DNA of 64,000 nucleotides from Rotaria socialis (Eukaryota; Rotifera; Eurotatoria; Philodinida; Philodinidae), in the NCBI GenBank assembly GCA_905331475.1, contig CAJNYU010001442.1, positions 248,001-312,000 of the forward strand, read 5' to 3'. Below are positions 48,242 through 62,662 of the stretch, one piece after another (position 1 is the first letter of the stretch; each line of letters begins with the position of its first letter). Position numbers and translations under genes: made by a program. The notes beneath the pieces were generated by a model. It was not told the origin of the DNA and made no database searches. It was given only the letters and a program-made list of their open reading frames with translations.

Positions 48242-49089
48242 TTAATCATCATGATCAATGATATAAACCATAGACAATTGATCTTGTTGTTTATCATGGG
48301 ATGCCATTAAATTATTGTCAGGTGAAAGAATATGAAAACCGAGAAACATGAACGTTCTAACCAAACTTGCACGATCGGTACGTGTTTTATCAAAACAAAC
48401 AATAACATGTTTACAATGTAAAACATCATCAGCCAATTCCAAAAGATCGACGAACCTACATAAATAAGTTGTTGAATATTTTTATTTATTTATTTTCGTT
48501 ATAACTTACATTTCTTTTGATCCTTCATTTAATTCTTGCGGAAGCTCTACGTATAGAGAATCCTGACATAATTTAATGGTCCACAAAAGATCATGTTCAT
48601 CCATAAACTCCTGTAATTCATCATTTCTCTTTTTTGACATTTCATTATCATCAAATAAATTATTATCATTAGAAAGATTCTGTACAAAAAAAAATAATAA
48701 ATAAAATCATTATTTTCTTTTCGAATTAAAATTTCAGCTAACAAACAAACCTGAGAGATTTCTAACGAGTGGATAGGTGATTCATTGTGGCGCGAGGCTA
48801 AAACTCGTCGTCCAACGCTGCCGCCCTCTGCGCTTACTTTCGAAGTTAAAACTGCAGCAGCTATATTAAATAGAAATAAAATATATCAATCATGTTTATT
48901 TTCTTCTTGTTATTCAATTTACCGTTGGCAACATCAGGAATACCACGTTGGTTCGGCCGCGTTCCGATTACAGAAACGACTCATACTTGAAAAACAAAAA
49001 TAACAATTTTTGATTACTATTTTTTTCCTCGCGAACTAAAAAATAAATACTTACACTTCATTATTTGATTGATATTCAATACACGGCAT
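48242..49089 (-). CDS. OAZ: ornithine decarboxylase antizyme with +1 frameshift
   Basis: Antizyme binds ornithine decarboxylase, targets it to the proteasome and blocks polyamine uptake. Its synthesis needs a polyamine-induced +1 ribosomal frameshift. Exons (minus): 49055-49089, 48923-48985, 48751-48860, 48510-48679 and 48242-48455. ORF0 is 28 residues, from MPCIEYQSNNEV to EPTWYS, and ends at TCC TGA (48939-48934). Skipping one base there continues as DVAN and stays open through all remaining exons, giving about 196 residues. The ORF1 half has the family features LYVELPQELNEGSKEMFVDL, LELADDVLHCKHVIVCFDK, RTDRASLVRTFMFLGFHIL and a terminal YIIDHDD. The slip site TCC-TGA-T is the one used in animals. 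The ATG at 49089 is the only one that reads into the shift site with a clean intron. Confidence 0.93.
48934..48939 (-). promoter_or_regulatory. programmed +1 ribosomal frameshift site (TCC TGA)
   Basis: On the minus strand ORF0 ends ACG TGG TAT TCC TGA TGT. Shifting by one base after TCC reads GAT GTT GCC and joins the conserved antizyme domain. TCC TGA T is the canonical animal antizyme shift context. The shift site lies 12 bases before the donor of exon 2, so any 3' stimulatory RNA structure would have to span the spliced junction. Confidence 0.92.
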
Positions 49090-49753
49090 GATTAGCAGAT
49101 TTGAACTTTAGTAGATTTAATTCGAAGAGTAAAATTTACTTTTTACGGTAATGGTTAAATGATTTTAACATAAACACCACTACAACAACAAAAATACAAC
49201 ACAATACAGTCGAATGATTACGCACTGCGGGTTGATGTCTATTGCAGCGCCTTTTATATCTTCTAGAAAGAACGAAAGGAAAGAAAATAAGAGAGAGAAA
49301 AAAAAAGTGAATAAGAAAACGTCAGATAGAAAGCAGAAAAAAAAAGAGAATAATAGAAGGGCCGTCTCTTATTTCTTTTCTTCTTTATGACACACACTAT
49401 ATATTCTCTTTCTTTCTGTTGGGCATCAAACCCTTTTCTCTCGTTTTCTTTCCTTCGTTAGTATCAATCTTGAAAGTGTTCCTAAAAATAATCATGTGAT
49501 ATTGCTTTTTTTCCAATCTAATTGCCAGCCAACGAGACCTTTAACTTTCACTGAACCCAAAGGAAAAAAGTTAAAAAAAACAAAAAGTAATATCACTGTA
49601 ATATTTATTATTGCTCTCATTTCTTCTATTATCGTTTTTCTTATCTTTTTTTTTTTTTATATAGGATGTATTAAAAAAAGAAATTTTCTTTTTCGTTGTA
49701 ACAAATAAATGAATAGATTACAAGTAGATACATTAGGACTGTGAGTAAAAGTT

Positions 49754-49791
<38 letters not shown>

Positions 49792-50040
49792 TATACATGA
49801 GAAAAAAAAGTCAACATTGCTGTTGTTATTATTTTTTGTTTTTCCGAGTAACAAGATATTGAAAAAAAAACCTAGGTTTTCAGAATAAGATCAGTTACAA
49901 TAAAAGTCCTGACAATATGGAATTGATTTATGCCGATAGAAATTTCGTTGTACTGAACGGCAAAGTCAATAGAATAGATATAAAAAGAAAACAGTAAATC
50001 ACACCGGGATTAAATTGCTAGTTAAAGAAAAAGTTAAGAT
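49090..50040. other. intergenic region, antizyme to LIMK-like kinase
   Basis: This contains the antizyme promoter side and the kinase 3' end. Seen are A/G- and T/C-rich low-complexity stretches and an (AT)n tract at 49757-49785. The frame at 49496-49708 encodes a hydrophobic stretch but has poor context and is probably chance. Confidence 0.6.
49757..49785. repeat. (AT)n microsatellite
   Basis: About 14 uninterrupted AT units between the antizyme promoter side and the kinase 3' end. Confidence 0.9.
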
Positions 50041-52653
<2,613 letters not shown>

Positions 52654-54095
52654 TATTTTTAATTAATAGATTAACAAACATCTAAATAAACCCAAAAAAA
52701 ATCATTTAGAAGAATCGATTGTTTAATGAAATAATAAAAGTCTCAGTTCAGTTGGCCAATAGTTATCCCACGAAGAGTAGAATAATCAATCGATTTATTT
52801 ATTTCCTTAAGCTAACCGAAAATAAATAAAATGATTATCTACTCTTCGCGTACATCCAACATTCTCGGATGTTTTCAAGACCCCTGCTTTTTCATCATTG
52901 ACTTTTATTAAGCTTTTCTTTCTTCTTGAATAGTAGACACTTAGTGGATGACAATAGAATCTATTATTTTATTGATGAACTCATATAAAAGAAGAGGAAA
53001 AAACGAAAGTGAACTTTTTCACATACACATACTATCTGACATGAATAAGGACACGAAATATGTTAAATGATGGCACATTGTATAATCTGAGTCGATAAGA
53101 GACAAAAGAAAAAGAAAAAGTATCTTTAAGCTTTAAACAAACATTGTTCTTAAACACGATAGATATATAACGTGGGTGGAAATAAGACGGACAGCGAACG
53201 AATAATAGATCCACGACTATAATTTTGTCAATATTAAATGTCAGTCGATCATACAACGGTGTGAATTTAGCTTTAGTTCTATTTCGATCTGTGAAAAAAG
53301 AACTTCTGGCTAATGTAAAAACGAATATACGAGATAAGACTATAATTGATGATAAGGAGACATTTTCTTTCAGCGAAACAAAAACAGAAGAATGTATAAG
53401 AATCACTTCTTTTTTTACTTGATCTCTTCCATCTGTGTTATAATCAAGGAGAAAGAATGTTTTCTACTGCGCATTCATTCAATCGAGAAAAATATAGATT
53501 GAACGAAAGAGATTATCAAAGAGAAGCTCTACTATTATTAGCTTTTCTTCTAAACACATGTTGGCACTCATTGGTATTGAGACCATGTTTGGATTTAGAC
53601 AAGTGTAATAATGAAGTTTCTAGAAAATCTAAAGGAAATGCTTGCAAAAAAATTAAACCTTCACAAAACACTACACTATAAATAGTTCTTACCAGATGAG
53701 CGCATATACTTGAGAAGGAAGGAAACAAACAACAAACGAGTATCATTCTAGCAAATGTAATTTCATGTTTTCCAAGATTCTGAAGACGCCTTATACTCTC
53801 ACAAGAAACAAAGGACATTTGACAACAACCAATCACTATGATCAAATGATCGTTGAACTATTTCACACTATTCACATATTTCTATTGGATAGAACGAAAA
53901 GAAAATTCTTTACTTTAAAACCCCCCTAAAAATTGGATGGCGCTAGTTATCGATTTTCAAATAAAATGAACGATGTGTCTGATGTTAACATCTATATAAA
54001 TAAAGAGATTTATTTTAACATTGATTGGTGTTCTTTGTATGATCTAGTTGTATACAACGACACATAACTGTACGAAGGCATTCGTTTGATTGACT
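52654..54095. other. intergenic region between divergent kinase and SLD5 genes
   Basis: This is the shared upstream region of the minus-strand kinase and the plus-strand SLD5. Several overlapping open frames on both strands (53032-53422, 53457-53845) have no recognisable domain and no splice partners, so I do not call genes. It should contain two promoters. No TATA-like element could be singled out in such AT-rich sequence. Confidence 0.55.
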
Positions 54096-54785
54096 ATGGA
54101 TGAAAATAATTCATTTCCTATTTTATCTCAAAATGGTATCGAAGAAGAAGAAGAAGAAGATGACGATGATGATTCAATGACATCTCAACAACTTTTTCAA
54201 CGTCTTCAACAAGCATGGTTAAATGAAAAATATTCTCCTGTATTGCTCAAACATGAAAATCTTCTTGTTCTAGCAACATTTGAATTACTGGATGATATAG
54301 AAAAACGTTTAAAATCAAGTGAACATAAAACAACATCGTTTCGTTGGTTAATGCATCGTACAGAATATAATCGCCTCTACTTTATATTATGTTCATATAT
54401 ACGAACACGTTGTTTTAAAATTGAAGAATATCCAGCAGCAGCATTAAATTCAGAAGAACTTTTATCACCTGAAGAATGTGTTTATGCACATACATATTTA
54501 AATAATATGAAACATCATTTAAAGAAAACTGTACTAACAGAATTAAAATCTGAACAACAGCAAACCGATGAGAATGCATTAGTGCAACTTTTGCCTAAAC
54601 CAAATTTAAATGAATTTGTATTTTTTCAAGCTGATAAATCAGTGAATGGATTAGTTTTAACAAGTGAATCAAATAACACCGGTGCTCCAAATGATGTTCT
54701 TGATATAAAAAGTGATGATCAATATATTATGCAATTTAAACATATACATAAACTTATAGTAGAAAAAGAAATTCATCTTGTCTAG
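54096..54785 (+). CDS. GINS4: GINS complex subunit SLD5
   Basis: SLD5 is a subunit of the GINS tetramer, which with CDC45 and MCM2-7 forms the CMG replicative helicase in the nucleus. This is the only intron-less gene in the window: 229 residues from the ATG at 54096. Features shared with SLD5 are an acidic N-terminal run (E/D), the helix LFQRLQQAWLNEKYSPVLL, YNRLYFILCSYIRTRCFKIE in the A domain, LLSPEECVYAHTYLNNMKHH, and a C-terminal B domain starting PKPNLNEFVFFQA and ending with a short hydrophobic strand (EIHLV) at the terminus, as in other SLD5 proteins. The codon TTG two codons upstream of the ATG is not needed. Absence of introns among intron-rich neighbours could suggest retroposition, but no poly-A trace or duplication is visible. 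Confidence 0.88.
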   Translation: MDENNSFPILSQNGIEEEEEEDDDDDSMTSQQLFQRLQQAWLNEKYSPVLLKHENLLVLATFELLDDIEKRLKSSEHKTTSFRWLMHRTEYNRLYFILCSYIRTRCFKIEEYPAAALNSEELLSPEECVYAHTYLNNMKHHLKKTVLTELKSEQQQTDENALVQLLPKPNLNEFVFFQADKSVNGLVLTSESNNTGAPNDVLDIKSDDQYIMQFKHIHKLIVEKEIHLV

Positions 54786-55791
54786 TCTGATACTTGTGTA
54801 ATAATAAATAGACGCTTTTTTTCTTCTTATTTTTATACTCAATTTTTATTTTTAGCATAATTAATCATATGATCGATGAAGAAGATCTGCCAGAATTAAA
54901 AGATTTTTATTTTTCTAGAAAACTATACGAAATGTAAATGATCGTCTGAGCCTGCAGGGAAGCTCGAGAATACGACACATCATGATAAATATCAAAATGT
55001 TATTGATTCTATGAGTCCTGACATACAGTAGAAGTCAGCGGTGCAGTTGTAAGTTATCATGCAGAACACAGATTTCAATGATAAGAACAAAAAAGTAAAT
55101 AAGTTATTTTATGGGTCAAGGTGATAACAACTATTCATTCACCTGTAATAAATTTTTGTCGCAATATTGTCCTGAACTTTAAGGGCAGTTTTCATCAGTA
55201 GCAGAATATTGCATTCACTTCAATTGCTACCAGCCTTTTTTTTTTATACAACGAAATTGTCATTAGTACCTGAGTGAGTGTTGTCACTCGTTGTGGTGAC
55301 ATTGGAAATAAAGGTCGCTTGCAACAATTACTTCATAAAAGTTGAGTTCACCGAGAACACCAATAACTCCACAAACGGGAACTCTTTGCGACTAGAGTTT
55401 TCATAATACTTCAAGAGTTATCAGACTAATCTTACATGCGAAAAAGTCAATAAAGCAGTAATAGCTGAATTTTCAAGATATCCTTGTAGGTTCAAAAGAC
55501 GGTACAATTTTATTGTAGCATTAAGATGTTTGAATGATATACAAATAAAATCAGTTTGATAATACGGGCGTTAAATTTCACAAAAGGAAATGTTTTGTTA
55601 ATTAATTCTTGAATCCATCTTGTACATGACACTAGTGTCTGGTCTCAAGTCTTGCTGAGAATATGATAAATGTTTACATCAGTGTGAAGATGCCTACTTT
55701 TCACGAATCTACTGAATGATTTTAACCAGACGACTCGTTTATACTATGTACTACTATTTTTAGATATTTTTCTTTGTTTCATGATTACACA
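54786..55791. other. intergenic region, SLD5 to PC-esterase gene
   Basis: No supported gene. An AATAAATA sequence about 20 bp past the SLD5 stop is a likely polyadenylation signal. The rest is unremarkable AT-rich sequence. An acceptor-like CTATTTTTAG at 55754-55763 lies just before the next start codon. Confidence 0.55.
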
Positions 55792-58565
55792 ATGACGTCA
55801 CCATTAGATACACTAACTGCAAACGATGTTAGGCAATTACTCAATGATAAATATGTTCTCATTCTCGGTGACTCTGGTAAAGAGTAAAGTTTCTTTTGTA
55901 AACCGATAAATATTCGTCTCATTTTTAGTTGTCAGAGGTTTATATAAAGATTTAGTTAAATTTTCACATGTAGACGATTTTCTCAGCGACGAAGAACTTC
56001 GAGTCAAAGTAAAATAGGTTTAATTTAAAAATTGAAAATACAAATTTCTATACCAAGGGTGAAAAACGTTTTTTTGGCGATCGATTAATTAATGGTGGCG
56101 TTCAAAAAGGTCTCACAAATGGAATTGATTACGAAGAAGTAGGAAAACGCAAAAATCGATGTTTCTATGACGATTTAAATAACTATTTTGAATAGGTTCG
56201 TGAACATACCTCTGGTGGTCATCGTCGTACTCGATATTATTTCTTAACAAGATGCTATTCATCATATATGAAAAATGTGATATTTAACGATATTAAAAAC
56301 CAAACAATTAAACCAGATATCATTATAATGAATAGTTGTTTATGGGATATATCTAGGTAAATACAAGCAGTATTCGTTTTAATTGTATGTTTTGTTTTTA
56401 GATATGGCGTTTATTCGATGAGATCATATAAAAGAAATGTTGATAGTATTATGGGTTCATTTCGACAAATGTTACCGGATGCATTGTTTCTGTGGCTTTC
56501 AGCATTGCCTGTTTCAAATTCATCGAAAGGTAAGACGAATTTTATTTACACATGGCTGTATTTTTCTTTTCAAGGAGGTGTTATTGTGCCAAGTGCTGAA
56601 TATGTACGACCAATAATACCAGGTAAGACTAATATTCATCAAAGATTGATCAGTATCGTTGAATCGAAGAAATACAAGTGCGATGTAGATAATTTATTTT
56701 TTCAAAAGCAAGATTGCTCAAACGATAGTCAGCTTATTTTATTCTGAAACACGATCGAATAGGATTGTTGATATGTAGCAATGAGTATTTGTTTTATCAC
56801 AGACTGTATATCAATAAAGAATTAATACTTTATTACATATCTGAAGGATTAAGTAAAAGGATAGTAAACAAATGTCTCGAGAAAATTTCTAATTGTGATA
56901 ATCAACAATACGCCGTAAAAGTACATCAGGTTTCATATTTTAATCCCATCGAGATTGTACTAACAGCTTATTTTCTTTCTTAGGTCTTATCCGAGATGGA
57001 AATTATTACTGTTCTCAAGTAAATACGGCATTATTTTTCTTTCAATTTAATTTTTCTTCTTAGATATGTAATATTCATAGTGTTCTTTACGTTGATATTC
57101 ATAAAATTTTGTCAAATATGTTACATCTTCGTCAAGCGGATGGCATACATTGGTATTTCGTGTGTCCGATTTTGGATCGAATATTTGGGAAAAAAAGAAT
57201 TTTTTCTACTTAGGAGTGCAATTGGAAATCGAATAATCAATGAAATAATATTAAATCATATAAAAGCGTATTACGATGGTGTTGAAAATTTTAAATGTCT
57301 TCGTCTACGTGCAGAGTTAGGAAATAAAATAAAAGTCTATAAACAACATATGAAAAATCATAGTCCTCATTCGAAAATTAATTATCTTGATCAAAATATA
57401 TTTGATGATGATGATAATGGAATCGATAAAATAGAAAAATCTTTAAAAGTAACCAATAGCAATCATTCAACGACATTAAAACGTAAACGAACCGACGAAG
57501 ATTATGATGGTGAAGAAACTAATCAACAACGTCGTAAAATTGTTGTAAAATCAACAACAGTTAAAACTGAAGAAAAAGTTATTGCCGCAGAAAAATCGAT
57601 TTATAAAGTAGAAATAAAACAAGAAAAAATACTCGACAATCAAAAATCTTTATTATTTAATCATGAATATTGTGATACGATGTATGATAATGAATTCGAA
57701 GGTCTTCATATGCCACATTTTTCTTCATGTGATCCTGAACCATCCGAAGATCTTCAATTATTAAATCAAATAATTCAAATGCAACATCAACAAACAACTG
57801 TTAATAGCCTTACAATTGGTATTAAACCTTTTGAAAATACTTTTACACCAGGTAAATTATTTAGTTATAAGACATTTGCAAGATTATCTTTCTCTCTCGG
57901 TGAAGCCATAGGCAACAAAAGATCTTACCTCACAAAATTTATCGTAAAAAATTGAGTTTTCACTCCTAACAAAATTCATGCATCGTCATCTGTTCGTTTC
58001 GAGGTTTATTAGTGCCACAGTATTAGTTTTACAAGAACAGGTGAAATTGCAGTGCCTAGTTGTAGATCTAATTATCATATAACCAAACATTTCTATAGAC
58101 AGATGATCTTTTGTCGAGGGTGAAACTCTTTTATTTGACATTGAAAAAAAGTGAATCTACAAAGTACTTCATTGTGGCCTGTCTTTCAAGCTAAAAAACA
58201 TAAAATCAATGAAAGGAAAAGCCATTCAGGTAAATCAGAGTTGTTAAATGAGCTTTTCCTTATTGAAAATTTCAGAATGTGTTATTCGCTTTGAGTGAAC
58301 TTAACATAAAAATGACTTTTGAAGTATACACTCAGTTGAGTATTCAATTATCTTTTAGTGCCGTTCGTCATATCAAATGATGCAAAAGCAATGAATCAGG
58401 AACCTGGTAAATCTCTAAAAAAAAGTTTATCTCTTCTTCCAATTTTGTTTCTTCATAGAATATATTATTGTTTCACCAGATGATGAAGATCAATCAAGAA
58501 TGGGTGTTGTTCCCTGTTTATCCACAACTACTATTTTACCTATTTATCTATTGAATCATCTTTAG
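55792..58565 (+). CDS. PCED1: PC-esterase domain protein, PCED1-like (FAM113)
   Basis: This is a member of the PC-esterase family (SGNH-hydrolase fold, predicted acyl-esterase). The cellular role of PCED1 is not established. Eleven exons (55792-55876, 55929-56008, 56058-56138, 56196-56356, 56402-56529, 56575-56622, 56984-57018, 57064-57152, 57214-57851, 58359-58406, 58459-58565) give 499 residues. The domain begins VRQLLNDKYVLILGDSVVRG, where GDS carries the nucleophile Ser. It continues with NGIDYEEVRE, RYYFLTRCYSSYM, IIMNSCLWDISRYG (the block with Asn) and ADGIHW (the Asp/His catalytic block). After the domain comes a 230-residue tail with a basic LKRKRTDED stretch, Lys-rich segments with IKQE and VKTEE motifs, and Glu/Gln-rich sequence, suggesting nuclear location. 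The last two small exons are supported by phase and splice sites only. Confidence 0.88.
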
Positions 58566-58779
58566 TATTATTACACCAACATTTCAGCAAAAGTTGCATT
58601 CTTTCTCCATGTGAATAAATAAATATATATATATATAGAGATAAAACTCATTAGTACTTTCATAAAAATTTAATTTTGCTCTTCATTTCTTTTGTCTAAA
58701 TAGTATTAAACTTTTTATATGTAAAAAAGCAACAAGAAACAACAACAAGAACAGAAAAGACAATTTGCCTATTGAAAAA
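58566..58779. other. convergent 3' intergenic spacer
   Basis: Only about 214 bp separate the stops of the plus-strand PC-esterase gene and the minus-strand OXA1L gene. It contains an (AT)n tract near 58622-58638 and AATAAA-type sequence on the plus strand near 58615-58622, suitable for polyadenylation. Confidence 0.7.
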
Positions 58780-60533
58780 TCATTCAAATGTTTTTCGTAT
58801 TTGTGGTGGATTATTTGTTTTGACTTTTGTTGGATCATGTTTGTATGTTGGTACAGCTGAGCTTATACCAGCACGACGAAAGATATCATCTAGGAAAAAA
58901 GATCAGATAAAAAAAAGAAGATATATAAAGATATAACTTCATCAAACCTCCTGCTTGTTTTCGTTTTTCAACTTCAGCTAATAATTTGCTATTACGGAAA
59001 TCTAAATCGATATTGTTGAATAGCCTATGCTTTTTTCTAATCAATCGATCAATTCTTACTTTCTTTCATTCCAGCGAAACCTTTCTTCTTTTTAGTTTTT
59101 GTTTCTATTGATTTTGGCGGTGGTGCTGGTAATCTTAATGCTTTACGAACAGCTGGTTGACGTAATATAACTGACTGAGCTAGTGAAATCACATTTGAAG
59201 TTGCCCAATAAAGTGTTAATGCCTATGATTTAGAGAGATTAAATCATATTACTGAAAACAGTGATCTTACCGATGAAAAATTCACAGTAAAAATCAACGA
59301 AAGAAAAGGAACAACACGTAATGCATTACGTCCAATAGGTCCTAAATTGGCTGTACGCATACCTGTTTCAATACCAAGCTAGATAAATCAAAATAATGAT
59401 TTCGATCTATGAAAAGAAAAAGCATACCTCCATGGTAACAAACATTGTAACAGCGGTAAATACTGGTAGAATATAATAAGGATCAGGTACTGTCAAATCT
59501 TGAAACCACATGACTCCACCAAACATCATACTTTCAATAGGATAATTCGCTAAGCCACGAATACCAAGAAAAAGTGAAATGAAAAATGGCATCTAAATAT
59601 AGATATGTTGGAATGAAAAAGACGGCAAATAAATAGTACAAAAAAGAAGATTTTTACCTGCATAAATGGTCCAAGCATTGCTTTCCATGGTTTAAGATCG
59701 GAATATTTCATAAATTCCATTAAATCACTACCGGCTCTCATAACTATAATGAATTATGGACATTTATTCTTAAAACAAAATCACTAGTCGAACTATTTTC
59801 TTACTAGCTAATTGATCATTTCGAATACGAGCTTCTTGTAATTTCCCTTGTAATTCTTGTAGTTTAGGCATATGCAATTGCATTTTTGCTGCACTTCTTT
59901 GATTGTAAATTGCAATAGGCGTTGTAATTGTACGAATAATGAATGTGCCTATTCATTTTGGTTAAACAAAACAAAAACAGATGTATTTTTCTTTTTCTTA
60001 GTTAACTCACCAAGCATGAGTGTTCCCCACCATGGCAATCCAATATCCGCATGAATAAAATCAAGACCTTGTTGTACCCAACCAGTAGGTAAATACAATT
60101 TACCGAGACCAAGTGTCGATAGAGCTGGTTCACCAGCAGAATTTAATAAGAATTCAAGAGGTACATCCAATGGAATCTCTGGTGGTTCAGGTATATAACC
60201 GAATTCATCAGCTTCTATTTTTGGTACTTCAAGTATTGGCGGTGTGATAGTAACAGGTTCTGGTGTTGGTTGAACAATATTGGCAGGCCATGGATCAACT
60301 GATTCTGCTGTTGACGATGATTTCCAAAATTGCCATGATATAGAACGTTTGAATATAAGTTGACTTGAAGTTTTTGGATATAACCTTGTTGAAGAAGAGA
60401 AATTTCGAGCACAGGGAGAGAATGTCGGCTAAATAAACACAAAAAGTAGTAAAAGATGGGCTTATGTAGGTTTTACCTGTCTAGATAGACGAATTAATGA
60501 AACTGCAAGACGATTACAATGTCTTAATTCCAT
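58780..60533 (-). CDS. OXA1L: mitochondrial inner-membrane insertase OXA1L
   Basis: OXA1L is a YidC/Oxa1-family insertase that inserts mitochondrially made proteins into the inner membrane. Nine exons (60477-60533, 60011-60428, 59805-59948, 59658-59743, 59428-59592, 59271-59378, 59060-59222, 58948-59001, 58780-58889) give 434 residues. The start is MELRHCNRLAVSLIRLSRQ followed by a Ser/Arg-rich stretch, a plausible matrix-targeting presequence, then a Pro-rich linker. The insertase core begins LGKLYLPTGWVQQGLDFIHA, with the first helix at DIGLPWWGTLML. It continues through RTITTPIAIYNQRSAAKM, MLGPFMQMPFFISLFLGIRG, GGVMWFQDLTVPDPYYILPV and ALTLYWATSNVISLAQS, which are the helices in the family order. 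A Lys-rich C-terminal tail, as used for ribosome binding in OXA1, closes the protein. A TATTCTAG acceptor-like site touches the ATG. Confidence 0.94.
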
Positions 60534-61006
60534 CTAGAATACAAAAAAAGCGTTATGAGCCAATGTTCAATGCATCTCTTTGAAATAAATTTATACGTAT
60601 CCACCCTTTACATATTGATTCAATAATTCCTTCATCTGTGCACTAAGTGATTTTCTAAAAATATCATTCTTTACAGTTTTTTCTTAACCGCATCACAAAC
60701 TGTAGATCATGCTATTGTTCTAAGCTCAGAACATAAATGCATCGAATAATTGTAAGTACTTTATGTGTGTTGTTTCTGAAAAGATGATTTTTCCCTGCTG
60801 AATCAAATGCGCTAATAGAAATATTATGTGAACAGAATCAGAGCTTATGAGCAATTGTTCAACGCAAGACAGAGAAATGATGAAACTGAGAAGTTTTTTC
60901 TCTGAATAAAACATGAAGATCATTTGGTGTATAAATCATACGCTAATTTTACTTGTTTTCTAGGAAAAAACAGTAACAATGAAAAATACAAGAGAAAAAG
61001 GGATCA
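60534..61006. other. spacer between OXA1L start and MRPS33 stop
   Basis: About 470 bp upstream of OXA1L and downstream of MRPS33, with both genes on the minus strand. No exon is supported; the minus frame at 60726-60923 has no domain. It should hold the OXA1L promoter or a trans-splice region, but no clear element can be picked. Confidence 0.6.
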
Positions 61007-61436
61007 TCATTTTTTCGATGATTGTTTACAACAGGGAGCAAGTTCAGGCATTCGTTTTGGATATTGAAGACGAATATTTTTGCGTTGTTTACCACGAAGT
61101 ACACGCAATCGAGCAACTTCTTCTTGAAAATCGCGATGTTCGTTTCTAAAAGATAATCCAGCATTCATTAGATTAACTTGGGAAAAATACTAGTTACCTA
61201 AATAGACCGTATTCACGTAAGCCCTCCATTAAATGATACATTTCTCCATAACGTGGGTAATAATCCATTGAAACAAGTGGACCTGATGTATGTGGACGGT
61301 CATCAAGAAAACGAACGAAATGTTCATGTTGTTCTTGATGTTTTTTCTTTGAAAACGTAACTTTTGGATATTCAGTAAAAATTCGCTGGCTCAAACGAAT
61401 CATCCGTTGAGCATAGGCACTCACTGGTGTTGTCAT
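61007..61436 (-). CDS. MRPS33: mitochondrial ribosomal protein S33
   Basis: This is a small-subunit protein of the mitochondrial ribosome. Two exons, 61198-61436 and 61007-61145, give 125 residues, slightly longer than the roughly 106 of vertebrates. The start matches the family: SAYAQRMIRLSQRIFTEYPK corresponds to the S-x-Y-A-x-R-M-x-R-L-S-x-R-x-F pattern. It is followed by VSMDYYPRYGEMYHLMEGLR and EYGLFR, then NEHRDFQEEVARLRVLRGKQ and a basic C-terminus. A TTTTAG acceptor-like site lies 8 bp upstream of the ATG. It sits in tandem with OXA1L, another mitochondrial gene, and divergent from PDHB. Confidence 0.92.
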
Positions 61437-62662
61437 ATTAATTTCTAAAATTTAATTGGGCCAGAATTTATTTTTCGTAAGATAAAAAGAAAATTAAACC
61501 CTGGAAAGAATCGCTCTGCTCCTATCAATTAAAACATCGTATTAGTAAACAAAAAACACTCATTGGTTAATCTATTTCTTCCAATAGCAGTTCTTAGCGA
61601 CGCTTGCGACGAGTTGAAACCAGCTGCGCATAATCTTTCTATTTGCCATATGGACAAGATGTAGATTCGTTTACAAAAATTATTCATTCAAGGTATTTCT
61701 TCTCGTGTCTGCGAAAGTAAAATACCTTTTGATTTCGGAGCATTTAGTTTTTCCTATTTCATCCCTAAGTTTCATTGCAATTATTCTTTTAAATCGATTG
61801 ATTGAATTATTTAAGTTAAAAAACTGTTCTATATGAAACATAGCGTTTTATCGGATTGTATCCAGTTCTAGTGTCAACAAATGTTCTTTTTGTATACTTA
61901 GTTTAATTTTCATGAAGTCATTACAGTTGATGATAACAGTAGTTTGCTATTATTACAGGTTTTCTGATATACATAACCGAACTATTCAGAAAAAGAGATT
62001 GCATGAACAGCTGTTACATGTGAAAATGTGCATGCATGATGAAATCTTTATTGTCTCTCTGAACGAAATAAATACACTATCATTGGTAATAAATCTAGTA
62101 GCTGATTTAACAAGAGCGATTTTTATTGTAAACAATACTCTAGATAACTTCTTATCGAGATGAATATAGTTATCATAAGTAAATAAATAGGATAAGGAAA
62201 CATGATAATTTTAATAATCATTGCTTGTTATTTAAAAACTAAAACTTTTCGCGTGAAACAATACATCCGAAATTGGGGATTTGATGCAAATGTCTACTTC
62301 AGGCTTTGAAATCACTATTCATGATATATGCGACCTCACCACTTCTAGCAGCGACAGCTATTAAATGGTTGCTAAGTATCCAATGGAAAATAGTGCTACT
62401 TATACCGCCTATAAACCTAATAGACTGGAACACCAAACGCCGTCGTTTCCAGAGTAAACAAAGTTTTTTTTTCAATGATTGTATGAGCAAAGTAGAAAAC
62501 ACTTCTATTTTTAATTATAGATTTGAAAATTAGAACATTGATCAAACCATCACCATGAATCTAGTCAATAATATTCTCAAAGTAACGACTAGATTGTTTT
62601 TGTTTTTATTATTTACGTATAATATTATTGCTCATTATCAATTATTTTAGTCTCATAATTCA
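61437..62662. other. divergent intergenic region, MRPS33 and PDHB
   Basis: 1.2 kb between the starts of two divergently oriented nuclear genes for mitochondrial proteins, so it should contain both promoters. The open frames 61912-62163 and 62299-62533 have no domain or splice context. A TTATTTTAG acceptor-like site at 62642-62650 lies 12 bp before the PDHB start. Confidence 0.6.

Noticed and set aside
49496-49708. Small hydrophobic open frame that could be a single-pass membrane peptide
   Set aside because: It begins in low-complexity sequence, the hydrophobic part comes from T-rich DNA, and no conserved feature is seen.
53032-53845. Overlapping open frames on both strands between the kinase and SLD5
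   Set aside because: Both strands are open to a similar length with no domain and no splice partners, which is expected by chance in a shared promoter region.
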